A stretch of DNA of 64,000 nt from DATJLY01 sp963729295. Lineage in GTDB: Bacteria > Pseudomonadota > Alphaproteobacteria > ATCC43930 > CGMCC-115725. Each line of letters begins with the position of its first letter. Within the stretch, counting starts at the first letter, position 1. The notes below the pieces were generated by a model, which had not been told where the DNA came from, did not search any database, and was given only the letters and a program-made list of their open reading frames with translations. Made by a program: the position numbers and the translations under genes. Below are positions 51,570 through 60,430 of the stretch, piece by piece. The stretch covers positions 186,001-250,000 of the forward strand of contig CAVSNJ010000029.1 in NCBI GenBank assembly GCA_963729295.1, in the 5' to 3' direction.

Positions 51570-52793
51570 ATGGATACGGCAAATTTCCGCGATCTTGCGG
51601 TCGAGGAATTCGACACGAGGACGCTGCTCGCCCATGCGAGCGCGCAGGCGAAGCAGCGGCGCTACGAGGATTTCTTCATCGCCGATGTCGACGGTCATCA
51701 TTGGGAAGCGGCGTCATATCCCAAGATCACCGAATACATCGAGGACCCGGTCCTGCGGCAGCAGACGCGCTACCAGGGCGTCGGCGGGCGCGGCATCACC
51801 ACCGGCAGCGGCAGCTATCAGGAAATGGCCGGCCGCATCACGCGCCAGGACGGGCGCCGCGGCGAGACGATCGCGCCCTCGCAGCATCGCGACATCACGC
51901 TGACGCGGCGCTGGATGGACGCGATGGGGATCGACGCGGTCTGCCTCTTCCCGACGCCGATGCTCGGCCTGCCGTTCGCGGTCAGGCCCGAGGTCGAGGT
52001 GGCGATGGCGCGGGCCTATAACCGCTGGCTCATCGAGACGGTGCTGGCCGACGAGCCGCGCATCCGCGCTTCGCTCTACCTGCCGCTGTCCGATGCGGCG
52101 GCGACGCTCAAGATGGTCGAGGATTTCGGCGACAAGAAAGGCGTCGTCGGCTTCACCATCATCGCCTCGGCGCAGCGCCCGGTGACCGACAATCTTTACT
52201 GCAAGGCCTATGCCGCGATCGAGGAGCGCGGGCTGCCGCTCGTCTTCCATGCGGGGCTCATCTGGAACGGGCACACCAGCATGCAGCTCTGCACCCGCTT
52301 CATGGCGGTGCACGCGCTGAGCTTCAGCTTCTCGAACATCGTGCACATGACGAACTGGCTGTGCAACGGCATGCCCGAGCGCTTCCCGAAGCTCAAGACC
52401 GTGTGGGTCGAAAGTGGGCTCGCCTGGATCCCGTTCGTGATGCAGCGCCTCGACAACGAATACATGATGCGCTCGAACGAGGTGCCGCTTCTGAAGAAGA
52501 AGCCGTCGGACTATATGCGCGAGATGTACTACTCGACGCAGCCGATGGAGGCCGTGGACAACCGCGCGGCGCTCGAAGTGACGTTGCAGATGATCAACGC
52601 CGAGACGCAGCTCCTCTATTCCTCGGACTATCCGCACTGGGACATGGATCTGCCGAGCACGATCTACGACCTGCCGTTCCTGTCGGAGCAGGCGAAGCGG
52701 AACATCCTCGGGGGCAACGCGCAGCGCGCCTTCAACCTCGCGCCGACCCTGTCGGACGCGAAGCTGGCGCGGCAGGCGGAACGGAGAGCTTGA
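51570..52793 (+). CDS. amidohydrolase family protein (TIM-barrel, ACMSD-like)
   Basis: 407 residues. The first metal motif is DVDGHHWE near residue 41; PLVFHAGLIWNGHTSM supplies another metal-binding His; and the late motif LLYSSDYPHWDMD contains the conserved Asp. This profile matches 2-amino-3-carboxymuconate semialdehyde decarboxylase-like hydrolases and decarboxylases. GGAGGAACG immediately before the ATG. The next gene is an extradiol-dioxygenase-like VOC protein, so both probably belong to an aromatic degradation pathway. Confidence 0.88.
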   Translation: MDTANFRDLAVEEFDTRTLLAHASAQAKQRRYEDFFIADVDGHHWEAASYPKITEYIEDPVLRQQTRYQGVGGRGITTGSGSYQEMAGRITRQDGRRGETIAPSQHRDITLTRRWMDAMGIDAVCLFPTPMLGLPFAVRPEVEVAMARAYNRWLIETVLADEPRIRASLYLPLSDAAATLKMVEDFGDKKGVVGFTIIASAQRPVTDNLYCKAYAAIEERGLPLVFHAGLIWNGHTSMQLCTRFMAVHALSFSFSNIVHMTNWLCNGMPERFPKLKTVWVESGLAWIPFVMQRLDNEYMMRSNEVPLLKKKPSDYMREMYYSTQPMEAVDNRAALEVTLQMINAETQLLYSSDYPHWDMDLPSTIYDLPFLSEQAKRNILGGNAQRAFNLAPTLSDAKLARQAERRA

Positions 52794-52806
52794 CATCGAC
52801 TGTAGT

Positions 52807-52818
52807 TAGATATATCTA
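52807..52818. promoter_or_regulatory. 12-bp perfect palindrome upstream of the VOC gene
   Basis: TAGATATATCTA is fully self-complementary, AT-rich against a GC-rich background, and lies 28 bases before the VOC start, 14 bases after the amidohydrolase stop. It may be an operator for a dimeric regulator (GntR or MarR type). No regulator gene is adjacent. Confidence 0.45.
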
Positions 52819-52845
52819 GATGCAGTCTTGAAAAGGAGAATGAGA

Positions 52846-53772
52846 ATGGGTATCGTCGGCGTTGATTCCGCGGTGTTCGGCGTCGAGGACGTCGAGGCCG
52901 CGCGGCGGTTCTGCCGCGACTATGGCTTGCTGGAAGTGGAGCATGGCGCCGCGGGCGCCGCGTTCGAGGCGCTCGACGGCACCAACGTGGTGCTGCGCCG
53001 CGCCGAAGACACGTCATTGCCGCCGGCGCCGGTGAAGGGCGCCACGGGCCGCGAGACCGTGTGGGGCGTCTCCGACAAGGCCGCGCTCGAACAGATCGGC
53101 GCGGAGCTGGCGAAGGACCGCCAGGTGCGTCGCGACGCCGCCGGCGTGCTGCACACGATGGACGACGAAGGCCTGGCGCTGGGCTTCCAGGTGACGAAGC
53201 GGCACGCCTATAAGGCGGAGCCGAAGCCCTTCAACGTGTCGGGCCTGCCACCGCAGCGGCCGATGAACCATCGCGTCGATTTCACCGAGCTCGGCCACGC
53301 GCGCTCGTTGGGCCATATCGTGTTCTGGAGCGCCGACCCCGACCGCAGCATGAAGTTCTATCTCGACCGGCTCGGCTTCAAGGTGAGCGACCATGTCAAG
53401 AAGGGCGGCGTGTTCGCGCGCGCGCCGGGCTCGCACGACCACCACAACCTCTTCTTCATTCTGAAGCCCGATGCGACGACGAGCTTCCAGCATCTCGAAT
53501 GTCATTTCGGCGATTTCCAGGAGGTCGTCATCAATGGCGGATATGTCAGCCGCCAGGGCTGGAAGACGGCGCGCGGCCCCGGCCGCCACGTGCTCGGCTC
53601 GAACTACTTCTGGTATTTCGTGACGCCGATGGGCGGCGCATTCGAGCTGTCGGCCGATATCGACCAGATCGACGACAACTGGGTCCCCGGCGAATTCGAG
53701 AGTCTCGCCGACGTGTCGGGCTGGCTCACCCAGATCCAGGGAGAGCCGGTGCCGAACGCGAAAGGGTTCTGA
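52846..53772 (+). CDS. VOC family extradiol dioxygenase-like protein (two-domain)
   Basis: 308 residues, two VOC modules. The C-terminal module holds the putative metal ligands: His in LGHIVFWSADPDRSMKFYLD, a central HHNLFF, and Glu in AFELSADIDQIDD, as in 2,3-dihydroxybiphenyl-type dioxygenases. The ATG at 52846 has AAGGAG seven bases upstream. Its end overlaps hpnG convergently by 47 bases. Operon partner of the amidohydrolase upstream. Confidence 0.87.
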   Translation: MGIVGVDSAVFGVEDVEAARRFCRDYGLLEVEHGAAGAAFEALDGTNVVLRRAEDTSLPPAPVKGATGRETVWGVSDKAALEQIGAELAKDRQVRRDAAGVLHTMDDEGLALGFQVTKRHAYKAEPKPFNVSGLPPQRPMNHRVDFTELGHARSLGHIVFWSADPDRSMKFYLDRLGFKVSDHVKKGGVFARAPGSHDHHNLFFILKPDATTSFQHLECHFGDFQEVVINGGYVSRQGWKTARGPGRHVLGSNYFWYFVTPMGGAFELSADIDQIDDNWVPGEFESLADVSGWLTQIQGEPVPNAKGF

Positions 53773-54391
53773 GCGCCGCGCGCGTCAGAAGACCGAGGCG
53801 GATCAACGCCGGGAGCTGCGCCGGCGCGCGCGCGAGCGCGCCCAGCACGGGCAGGAGCGCGGCGTTGCCGTCGCGGTCGAGCCCGATGAGCGCCACGGGC
53901 GGAAGATCGAACTCCGCAGGATCGGCCACCGCGCGCAGCGCCGCAAAGGCGACATGGGCGCGCGCGGCGGCGCGCGCGACGGCGTGGCTTTCGAGATCGA
54001 CGGCGACAGCGCCGGTGCGGCGGAAGAGAGAGGCTTTTTCTGCCGCCGTCGCCGCAATCGCATCGCGCCCCAGGAGATCGCGCGCGTCGAGCGCCAGCCC
54101 TTGCGCGGCGAGAGCCTGCGCGATGCGCTCGCGTAGCGCTTCGTCGGCGACATAAGTTTCGCCAGACTCGGTGACGATCCGGCGCGGCAGCAGAATTGTT
54201 CCGGGCGCGAGGCCGGGCGCCAACGCGCCGGCGATGCCGAAACTCACGATCGCATCGGCGCCCGCGGCGAGAAAACGCTCGGCGATCGCCGCTGCTCGTG
54301 CCGGATCGGCGCCGCTCGCCTCGGCGGCAATGCCGCGCCCATGCAGGATGCGCGCTTCGGCCGCGAGCCCGGCGACCGCCATGAGCGCCAT
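53726..54391 (-). CDS. hpnG: hopanoid-associated phosphorylase/nucleosidase HpnG
   Basis: 221 residues with a purine nucleoside phosphorylase fold: VAGLAAEARIL, AIVSFGIAGALAPGLAPGTI, and GAVAVDLESHAVARAA (the DLES/VDxES region). HpnG removes adenine from adenosylhopane to give ribosylhopane. The ATG overlaps the shc stop by one base (TGATG). Last gene of the hpn operon. Confidence 0.93.
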   Translation of the reverse strand: MALMAVAGLAAEARILHGRGIAAEASGADPARAAAIAERFLAAGADAIVSFGIAGALAPGLAPGTILLPRRIVTESGETYVADEALRERIAQALAAQGLALDARDLLGRDAIAATAAEKASLFRRTGAVAVDLESHAVARAAARAHVAFAALRAVADPAEFDLPPVALIGLDRDGNAALLPVLGALARAPAQLPALIRLGLLTRAALRTLSRSAPALPGSG

Positions 54392-56322
54392 CACATACCG
54401 AAGACGGGGAGCGCACCCTCCTCGCGGAGATTGCGGAAGCGCGCGAGCGCCCAGAGCGGAAAATAGGCGCGGTAGCCGTGGTAGCGCAGATAGAAGACGC
54501 GCGGGAATCCCACGGCCGTGTACCAGTCTTCGTCCCAAAGCCCGTGCGCACTTTGCGTCGCGAGGAGATAACGCACGCCGCGCGCGACGGCGGGATGTTT
54601 CCCCTCGCCCGCCGCCATCAGGCCAAGCAGCGCCCACGCGGTCTGCGACGGCGTGCTCGCCTTCCCCGCGCCGTGCGGCCAATTTGCATGGTAGGACGCG
54701 CCGTCCTCGCCCCAGCCGCCGTCGGGCCGCTGCGCGCCCACGAGAAATTCGACCGCGCGGCGGATCATCGGCGACGCCGGATCGACGCCCGCCGCGCGCA
54801 GCGCCACCAGTACGGACCAGGTGCCGTAAATGTAGTTGGTGCCCCAGCGGCCGAACCAGGAGCCGTCCCGTTCCTGCTCGCGCCGCAGGAAACCGAGGCC
54901 CGCGGCAAGCGCCGCTTTGTCGCCGCGCGCGCCCAGTTGCGCCAACAGTCCGACACAGCGCGCCGACACGTCCGAGGTCGGCGGATCGAGCAGCGCGCCG
55001 TGATCGGCGAACGGGATGAAATTCAAGTAGCGATATTCGTTGTCGGCGTCGAACGCGGCCCAGCCGCCGCTTTTCGAGCGCATCCCGACGAGCCATTCGG
55101 CGGCGCGCGCAACCCCCTCGCGATAGCGTGCGCCATCGAAGCGGTCCATCGCGATCGCCACCATCGCCGTGTCGTCGAGATCGGGATAATGCGGATTGGC
55201 GTATTGAAAGGCCCAGCCGCCGGGCCTGACGCCGGGCCGCCACACCGCCCAGTCGCCCGCGAGCTTCAGCTCCTGCGTGCTGGCGAGCCAATCGAGCCCG
55301 CGCCGCACCGCATCGTCCGATCCGCCCGCCTCGATGAGCGCCAACGCGGCCAGCCCCGTATCCCACACCGGCGACAGGCACGGCTGGCAATAGGAGCGGC
55401 CGGGCGCGAGCACGAGCAGCTTGCGCATGGCGGCGCGGCAAATGACGGCGTCGGGATGCTCCTTCGCAACGCCGAGACAATGGAACATCATGGCCGCGTT
55501 GGCGATCGCGGGATAGATCCCGCCGAGCCCGTCGTCGCCGTTCAAGCGCTCGCGCACGAAGGCCACCGCCCGATCGGTCGCGCGCTGGCGCGTGCGCTGC
55601 GGGAACCACGGCTCGACCGCGCGCAGGACATCGTCGACGAAATTGAAAACCGTCGCCCAGATCGAGCCCTTGGCGCGGGGCGGGCGCGCCTCGGTACCGG
55701 GAGCGAAAAGCTCGCGGATGGTGACGCCGCGCGGGTTCTTGGCGAGCGGGCGCCGCGCCATCAGCACCAGCAACGGTGCGATCACCGTGCGCGACCAGTA
55801 CGACACCTTGTTCAGGTGGAACGGGAACCACAGTGGCAGCAGCATGATCTCGACCGGCATGACCGGCACGGCGCGCCACGGGATCTCACCGAAAAGTGCC
55901 AGCTGAATCCGCGTGAAGACGTTGGCTTGTGCGGCGCCGCCCGCCGCGAGGATCGCCTCGCGCGCGCGCTTCATGTGCGGCGCGTCCGGCGAATCGCCTG
56001 CCGCCTTCAGCGCGAAATAGGCTTTGACGCTCGCCGAAATGTCGAACTCGCCGTCGAAGAAGAGCGGCCAGCCGCCATGCGTGCCCTGGATCTTGCGCAG
56101 ATAATCCGCGAGCGCCGCCTGCACGGGCTCGTCGATCTCGTCGAGGAAATGGCCGAGCAGGATATATTCCGCCGGGATCGTGGCGTCGGCCTCGAGCTCG
56201 AAGGCCCAGTATCCTTCGCCATGCTGCAACGACACAAGCGCGCGCGAGGCGACATCGACCGCGCGCGAGAGCTCGTCGGGCGCGGTGCGGAAATCGGACT
56301 GGCGGGAGAGCGCGTCACTCAT
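54391..56322 (-). CDS. shc: squalene-hopene cyclase
   Basis: 643 residues, normal length. The catalytic acid motif is DLDDTAMVAIAMDRF (DxDD). QW motifs recur (GEGYWAFELEADATIPAEY; QRPDGGWGEDGASYHANW; QERDGSWFGRWGTNYIYGTW). Converts squalene to hopene at the membrane. Starts 14 bases after the hpnE stop and is followed by hpnG. Equivalent to hpnF in cluster nomenclature. Confidence 0.97.
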   Translation of the reverse strand: MSDALSRQSDFRTAPDELSRAVDVASRALVSLQHGEGYWAFELEADATIPAEYILLGHFLDEIDEPVQAALADYLRKIQGTHGGWPLFFDGEFDISASVKAYFALKAAGDSPDAPHMKRAREAILAAGGAAQANVFTRIQLALFGEIPWRAVPVMPVEIMLLPLWFPFHLNKVSYWSRTVIAPLLVLMARRPLAKNPRGVTIRELFAPGTEARPPRAKGSIWATVFNFVDDVLRAVEPWFPQRTRQRATDRAVAFVRERLNGDDGLGGIYPAIANAAMMFHCLGVAKEHPDAVICRAAMRKLLVLAPGRSYCQPCLSPVWDTGLAALALIEAGGSDDAVRRGLDWLASTQELKLAGDWAVWRPGVRPGGWAFQYANPHYPDLDDTAMVAIAMDRFDGARYREGVARAAEWLVGMRSKSGGWAAFDADNEYRYLNFIPFADHGALLDPPTSDVSARCVGLLAQLGARGDKAALAAGLGFLRREQERDGSWFGRWGTNYIYGTWSVLVALRAAGVDPASPMIRRAVEFLVGAQRPDGGWGEDGASYHANWPHGAGKASTPSQTAWALLGLMAAGEGKHPAVARGVRYLLATQSAHGLWDEDWYTAVGFPRVFYLRYHGYRAYFPLWALARFRNLREEGALPVFGM

Positions 56323-56335
56323 CGGGAGCGCGACA

Positions 56336-57595
56336 TTAGCTTCTGTGCGCGGCCAGGAGAAGGTCCGCCGCCGCGAAGCCCGAGCGGATCGCCCCTTCGA
56401 TGGTGGCGGGGAGACCCGTTTGGGTCCAGTCGCCGGCGAGCGCGAGATTGCGCCAGCGCGTCGCCGCTGTCGGGCGGCGCTTGGCTTCGGCGTGTGTCGC
56501 GGCGAAGGTGGCGCGGCGTTCCTTCACGATCTGCGCCGGCGGCATGTCGCGGGGGCCAAGATCGTAGGCGCGCGCAACGTCGCGCCAGAGCACCTTGGCA
56601 AGCTCGTCGGCCGGTTCGTCGACGAGGTGTTCGGCCGCACTCACCGTGACCGACACAACCTCGCGCTTCCTGAAAACCCATTCCGCCGTGCCGCCGATGA
56701 GGCCAACGAAGAACGGCGCGTCGTCCGTCACCGCGATGCGGTAGTGCGCGTTGACGATGGCGCGGAATTCCTGCGGCGCGTCGAGCCCGGGCACGAGGCG
56801 CTGCGCCACCGGAGCGTTGACCGCGAGTACGGCGGCCTCGCCGGCGCCGAGCCGCACCGCGCCATCGTCGAACGAAATGGCAGAAAGGCGATCGTCCGCG
56901 AATTCGAACGCGCGGGCGCGCGCGGTAAAGCCGATTTGCGCGCCGCGCGATGCGAGGAACGCAAGCGCCGGATCGACCAAAGATTCCGACAATCCCTCGC
57001 GCGGCACGAGCGGGTGCGCTGCTGCGCCGCCGCGGCCGAAGCTCTCGGCAATGATGCGGGCCAAGAGCCTTGCCTGCGCTTCCTCGGGCGCCGTGTTGAG
57101 CGCGGCAATCGTCAGCGGCCGCCAGAAGCGGCGATAAAGCGCGCCCTGCGCATCGAGCGTCGCCGCCACGGTCGCGTCGGGCCGCGCGCGAAAGAGGCGC
57201 ACTGCGGAAAGATATTCTCCGAGCCGCGTTCCCGGCACGCGCCGCGCCCGATCGAGAAGCCACCACGGGATACGGCCCCTGGACGGACGCAGCAGCCAGC
57301 GCTCGCCGGTCGCAAGATCGAGAAATGGATATTCCGCCGCGGCCGGCCCGACGAGCGTGTGCCGCGCGCCGATCAGGCCGAGATAGCGCATCGCCGCGAC
57401 GTTCCCTTGCATCAGCAGGTGATTGCCGTTGTCGATGCGGCATTGCAGCGCCGCGTCGAAATAGGAGCGGCAGCGCCCGCCCGCGCCTTGCGCCGATTCA
57501 TGAAGTGCCACTGCGACGCCCGCCTCGGCGAGCCGCACGGACGCAGCGAGCCCGGCCATTCCGGCGCCGATCACATGGACGCGCGCGAGGCTCAC
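56336..57595 (-). CDS. hpnE: hydroxysqualene/dehydrogenase-type oxidoreductase HpnE
   Basis: 419 residues. An N-terminal FAD Rossmann fold VHVIGAGMAGLAASVRLAEA and the C-terminal FAD-binding end LAGDWTQTGLPATIEGAIRSG are diagnostic. HpnE reduces hydroxysqualene to squalene. GTG 57593-57595 overlaps the hpnD stop (GTGA). Together with hpnC and hpnD it forms the three-step squalene route. Confidence 0.93.
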   Translation of the reverse strand: MSLARVHVIGAGMAGLAASVRLAEAGVAVALHESAQGAGGRCRSYFDAALQCRIDNGNHLLMQGNVAAMRYLGLIGARHTLVGPAAAEYPFLDLATGERWLLRPSRGRIPWWLLDRARRVPGTRLGEYLSAVRLFRARPDATVAATLDAQGALYRRFWRPLTIAALNTAPEEAQARLLARIIAESFGRGGAAAHPLVPREGLSESLVDPALAFLASRGAQIGFTARARAFEFADDRLSAISFDDGAVRLGAGEAAVLAVNAPVAQRLVPGLDAPQEFRAIVNAHYRIAVTDDAPFFVGLIGGTAEWVFRKREVVSVTVSAAEHLVDEPADELAKVLWRDVARAYDLGPRDMPPAQIVKERRATFAATHAEAKRRPTAATRWRNLALAGDWTQTGLPATIEGAIRSGFAAADLLLAAHRS

Positions 57596-58455
57596 AGCAA
57601 TCCGTGGCGCAACGCGAGCCAGATCTTCGTGCGGCGCGGCACCGGCGCGGGCTGATCGAGGCGCGACCAGCCGCGCTTCCTCAAACGCGCGAGCGTGGCA
57701 CGATAGACGCCCGCCATCACCGCGGCGGGGCGCATCGCGCGGCGCTTGCAGAGCGTCATCGCGCGCTTGGCCTGGGCAAAGCGCGCCTCGGCCATCTCGG
57801 CGAGATCGGCGCATACTTGCGCCACGCGCGGATCGGCGAGCACGATCGCGGGCTCGTTCGCGGTGATGCCGTGCTGCTGCAACAGCTCGCGCGGCAGATA
57901 AAGGCGGCCGCGCTCGGCGTCCTCGACGAGATCGCGCAGGATGTTGGTGAGCTGGAGCGCGCGACCCAAAGCCCATGCGACACGATCCGCGTCGGCGCCG
58001 TCGTCGCCGAAAATGCGCACCGAGAGCCGCCCGACCGCGCTCGCGACGCAGTCGCAGTAGAGATCGAGCTGTTCGAGGCTCGGCGCGCGAATGGCGTCCT
58101 CCGCGTCCATCTCCATACCGTCGATGAGGCGCAGGAAATCCGAACGGCGGAGCCCGTAGTCCGCGGCGACGCGCGCCAGCACGCGCGCCAAAGGGAGGCG
58201 CGGCGTTCCGGCGAAGATGCGGTCGACTTCCGCGCGCCATTCGGCCAATGCCGCGCGCTTCTGCGGCGCCGGGTCGTCGCTGTCGGCGATGTCGTCGATA
58301 ACGCGGCAGAAGGCATAGACCGCGAACATCGCCTCGCGCCGCGCGAGCGGCAGAAGCCGCATCGCCCAATAGAACGAGGTGCCGGCCGCCCGCACCTGCG
58401 CGCGGATTTCTGCGCGGATATCGGCGTCGTCCGCGTCTGCGGGAAGCGCGCTCAT
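57592..58455 (-). CDS. hpnD: presqualene diphosphate synthase HpnD
   Basis: 287 residues, squalene/phytoene synthase fold. First Asp-rich motif region CRVIDDIADSDDPAPQK; second LQLTNILRDLVEDAERGRLY with YLPRELL. Condenses two farnesyl diphosphates to presqualene diphosphate. The ATG overlaps the hpnC stop (ATGA). Confidence 0.94.
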   Translation of the reverse strand: MSALPADADDADIRAEIRAQVRAAGTSFYWAMRLLPLARREAMFAVYAFCRVIDDIADSDDPAPQKRAALAEWRAEVDRIFAGTPRLPLARVLARVAADYGLRRSDFLRLIDGMEMDAEDAIRAPSLEQLDLYCDCVASAVGRLSVRIFGDDGADADRVAWALGRALQLTNILRDLVEDAERGRLYLPRELLQQHGITANEPAIVLADPRVAQVCADLAEMAEARFAQAKRAMTLCKRRAMRPAAVMAGVYRATLARLRKRGWSRLDQPAPVPRRTKIWLALRHGLL

Positions 58456-59297
58456 GCGCTGCCGCGCAGAAAACCCACGACGAACGCGGCGGCGAAATCG
58501 CTGCGCTTCAGCTTCACGCGCGCGGCGAGCGGATCGCCGCGACGAAGGCGGTGCGAGAGGCGCCGGGCGAGCCCGACGATGACGGCGCATTCGCGGCGCA
58601 GGCCCAGGGTCTTCACCGCCGGCGGCAGATAACTGGCCTGTTCGATGAGCCGATCGGTGTTGTCGAGAACCCGCACGATCGCGGCACGGAGCTCGAGGCT
58701 GGCGCGCGGCTCGGCCAGATCCTCGACGCGCGCGCCGCACACCGCCAAGTCGTGCCCCGGCAGGTAGACGCGGTCGAGCGTGCGATAATCGGCGCCGCAA
58801 TCCTGCAAGTGATTGAGCACCTGGAGCGCGTTGCACAACGCATCGGACGGCGTCCAGCTCTGGCGCCCCTCGCCGTGAAGATCGAGGAGCTGGCGCCCGA
58901 CCGGCGCAGCCGAATAGCGGCAGTACTCCATCAGATCGTTCCAGTCGCGATAGCGCAGCTTGGTCGCGTCGAGCCGGAAGGCGGTCAGCACGTCATGGCA
59001 ATGCTGCGCGGTGACGCCGGTGTCGGCGAGGCTCGCGCGCATCGCGCGCGCGGCCGGCGCATCCGATCCCGCGGCGCCGTCGAGCACCGCGCCCATGCGA
59101 TCGAGCCGGCGCACCTTGTCGTCGGGGGCAAGCGCGGGATTGTCGGCGACGTCGTCGGCCGCGCGCGCGAAGCGGTAGAAGGTATGGACATGCGGCCGCA
59201 GGTCGCGGCGGATGAGCCAGGACCCGACCGGAAAGTTCTCGTCGCCCCTGCCCTTGCCGGACGGCGTCTCGACGGCACCTAGGGTGGGCTCTGCCAT
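58452..59297 (-). CDS. hpnC: hydroxysqualene synthase HpnC
   Basis: 281 residues, squalene/phytoene synthase fold with RFARAADDVADNPALAPDDK (first Asp-rich motif), YCRYSAAPVGRQLLDLHGEG, and LQVLNHLQDCGADYRTLDRV (the second motif is NHLQDCGAD, as in other HpnC). Converts presqualene diphosphate to hydroxysqualene. Start overlaps the hpnB end by 19 bases. Confidence 0.94.
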   Translation of the reverse strand: MAEPTLGAVETPSGKGRGDENFPVGSWLIRRDLRPHVHTFYRFARAADDVADNPALAPDDKVRRLDRMGAVLDGAAGSDAPAARAMRASLADTGVTAQHCHDVLTAFRLDATKLRYRDWNDLMEYCRYSAAPVGRQLLDLHGEGRQSWTPSDALCNALQVLNHLQDCGADYRTLDRVYLPGHDLAVCGARVEDLAEPRASLELRAAIVRVLDNTDRLIEQASYLPPAVKTLGLRRECAVIVGLARRLSHRLRRGDPLAARVKLKRSDFAAAFVVGFLRGSA

Positions 59298-60430
59298 TGC
59301 ACCCTTCCCTTCCACGCGCCGCCCTTGCCGGCGTAATAGCGGCGCGCGGAATTGAGCGTCGCGCCAACATAGACCGCCCCAACGAGCGGCAGGAGTGGCG
59401 CGAAGGCGAGCGAGCAGCGATAGAATGTGAGCATCGGCACATAAGCGAACGCCATCAGAAGCCACGCGCCAAGACCGAGCGCCGCCGTCCTTTCGCCGGA
59501 AAAGAGGAGCAGCGGCGGCGCGATATATGCCGCGGCCAGGAAGAGCACGGTCCCGGCCAGAAGCAGCGGCGAATGGTCGAGCTGGGTATAGGCGGTGCGC
59601 GCCACCATCGCCCAGATGTCGGCGACGCGCGGATAAGGCCGGAGGCTTCTGGTGCCGTGCGTCATGGCGAGATGGATCGCGCCGCCTTTTTCCTTCACCG
59701 CGCGCGCCAGGGCGCAATCGTCGATCAGCGCGTCGCGGATCGGGCCCAATCCGCCGATGCGATGATAGATCTCGCGCCGCATCAGCACGCAGCCGCCTGC
59801 CGCCGCCGCCGTGCGCTTCGTGCGATCGTTGACCCAGGCGAACGGATAGATCATGGCGAAGAAGAACACGAAGGCGGGAACGAGCAGGCGCTCGGCCCAA
59901 TCCTTGCACCGCAGCTTCACCATGAGCGAGACGAGATCGCGCCGCCTGTCCTCGAGCGCCACGACAAGCGAGGAGAGATTGTCGGGCGCATGCGCGATGT
60001 CGGCGTCGGTGAAGAGCAGGAGATCGGGCGCGGCGCCCGCGGCCTCGAGCGCGTGGACGCCTTCGCTGAGCGCCCAGAGCTTCCCGGTCCAGCCGCGCGG
60101 CAGCGCGCCGGCCTCGACGATGGCGACACGGTTGGCGGCGCCCGCTTCCTCCGCGGCTTCGCGCGCGAGGCGCGCGGTGCCGTCGCTGCTGTGGTCGTCG
60201 ACCAGCACGATGCCGAACTCGCCGCGATAATCCTTCGCCAGAAGCGAGCCGATCGCCGCGCCGATCGTCGCCGCCTCGTCGCGCGCCGGAACGATGGCGA
60301 CGACGCTCGGCCAGGCATCGGGTGCGGCAGCGCGCGGCAATTCCCGCGGCAGCCAGAAGAAACCGCGCAGAAACATGAGGTAGACCCAGGCCGCGAGCGC
60401 GGCAGCGGCGATGACGAGCTCGGCCGTCAC
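59279..60430 (-). CDS. hpnB: hopene-associated glycosyltransferase HpnB
   Basis: 383 residues. N-terminal membrane helix, then a GT2 domain: VVAIVPARDEAATIGAAIGS, VLVDDHSSDGTARLAREAAE, LLLFTDADIAHAPDNLSS (DxD-like), DDCALARAVKEKGG. C-terminal membrane helices (LLLAGTVLFLAAAYIAPPLL; GLGAWLLMAFAYVPMLTFYR). The GTG at 60428-60430 overlaps the hpnA stop (GTGA). Confidence 0.92.
   Translation of the reverse strand: MTAELVIAAAALAAWVYLMFLRGFFWLPRELPRAAAPDAWPSVVAIVPARDEAATIGAAIGSLLAKDYRGEFGIVLVDDHSSDGTARLAREAAEEAGAANRVAIVEAGALPRGWTGKLWALSEGVHALEAAGAAPDLLLFTDADIAHAPDNLSSLVVALEDRRRDLVSLMVKLRCKDWAERLLVPAFVFFFAMIYPFAWVNDRTKRTAAAAGGCVLMRREIYHRIGGLGPIRDALIDDCALARAVKEKGGAIHLAMTHGTRSLRPYPRVADIWAMVARTAYTQLDHSPLLLAGTVLFLAAAYIAPPLLLFSGERTAALGLGAWLLMAFAYVPMLTFYRCSLAFAPLLPLVGAVYVGATLNSARRYYAGKGGAWKGRVQWQSPP

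Noticed and set aside
48045..51701. 1218-codon open frame on the minus strand
   Set aside because: Its sequence is Arg/Asp/Gly-rich shadow of FIST, kinase and MFS genes; only the MFS frame on that strand is real.
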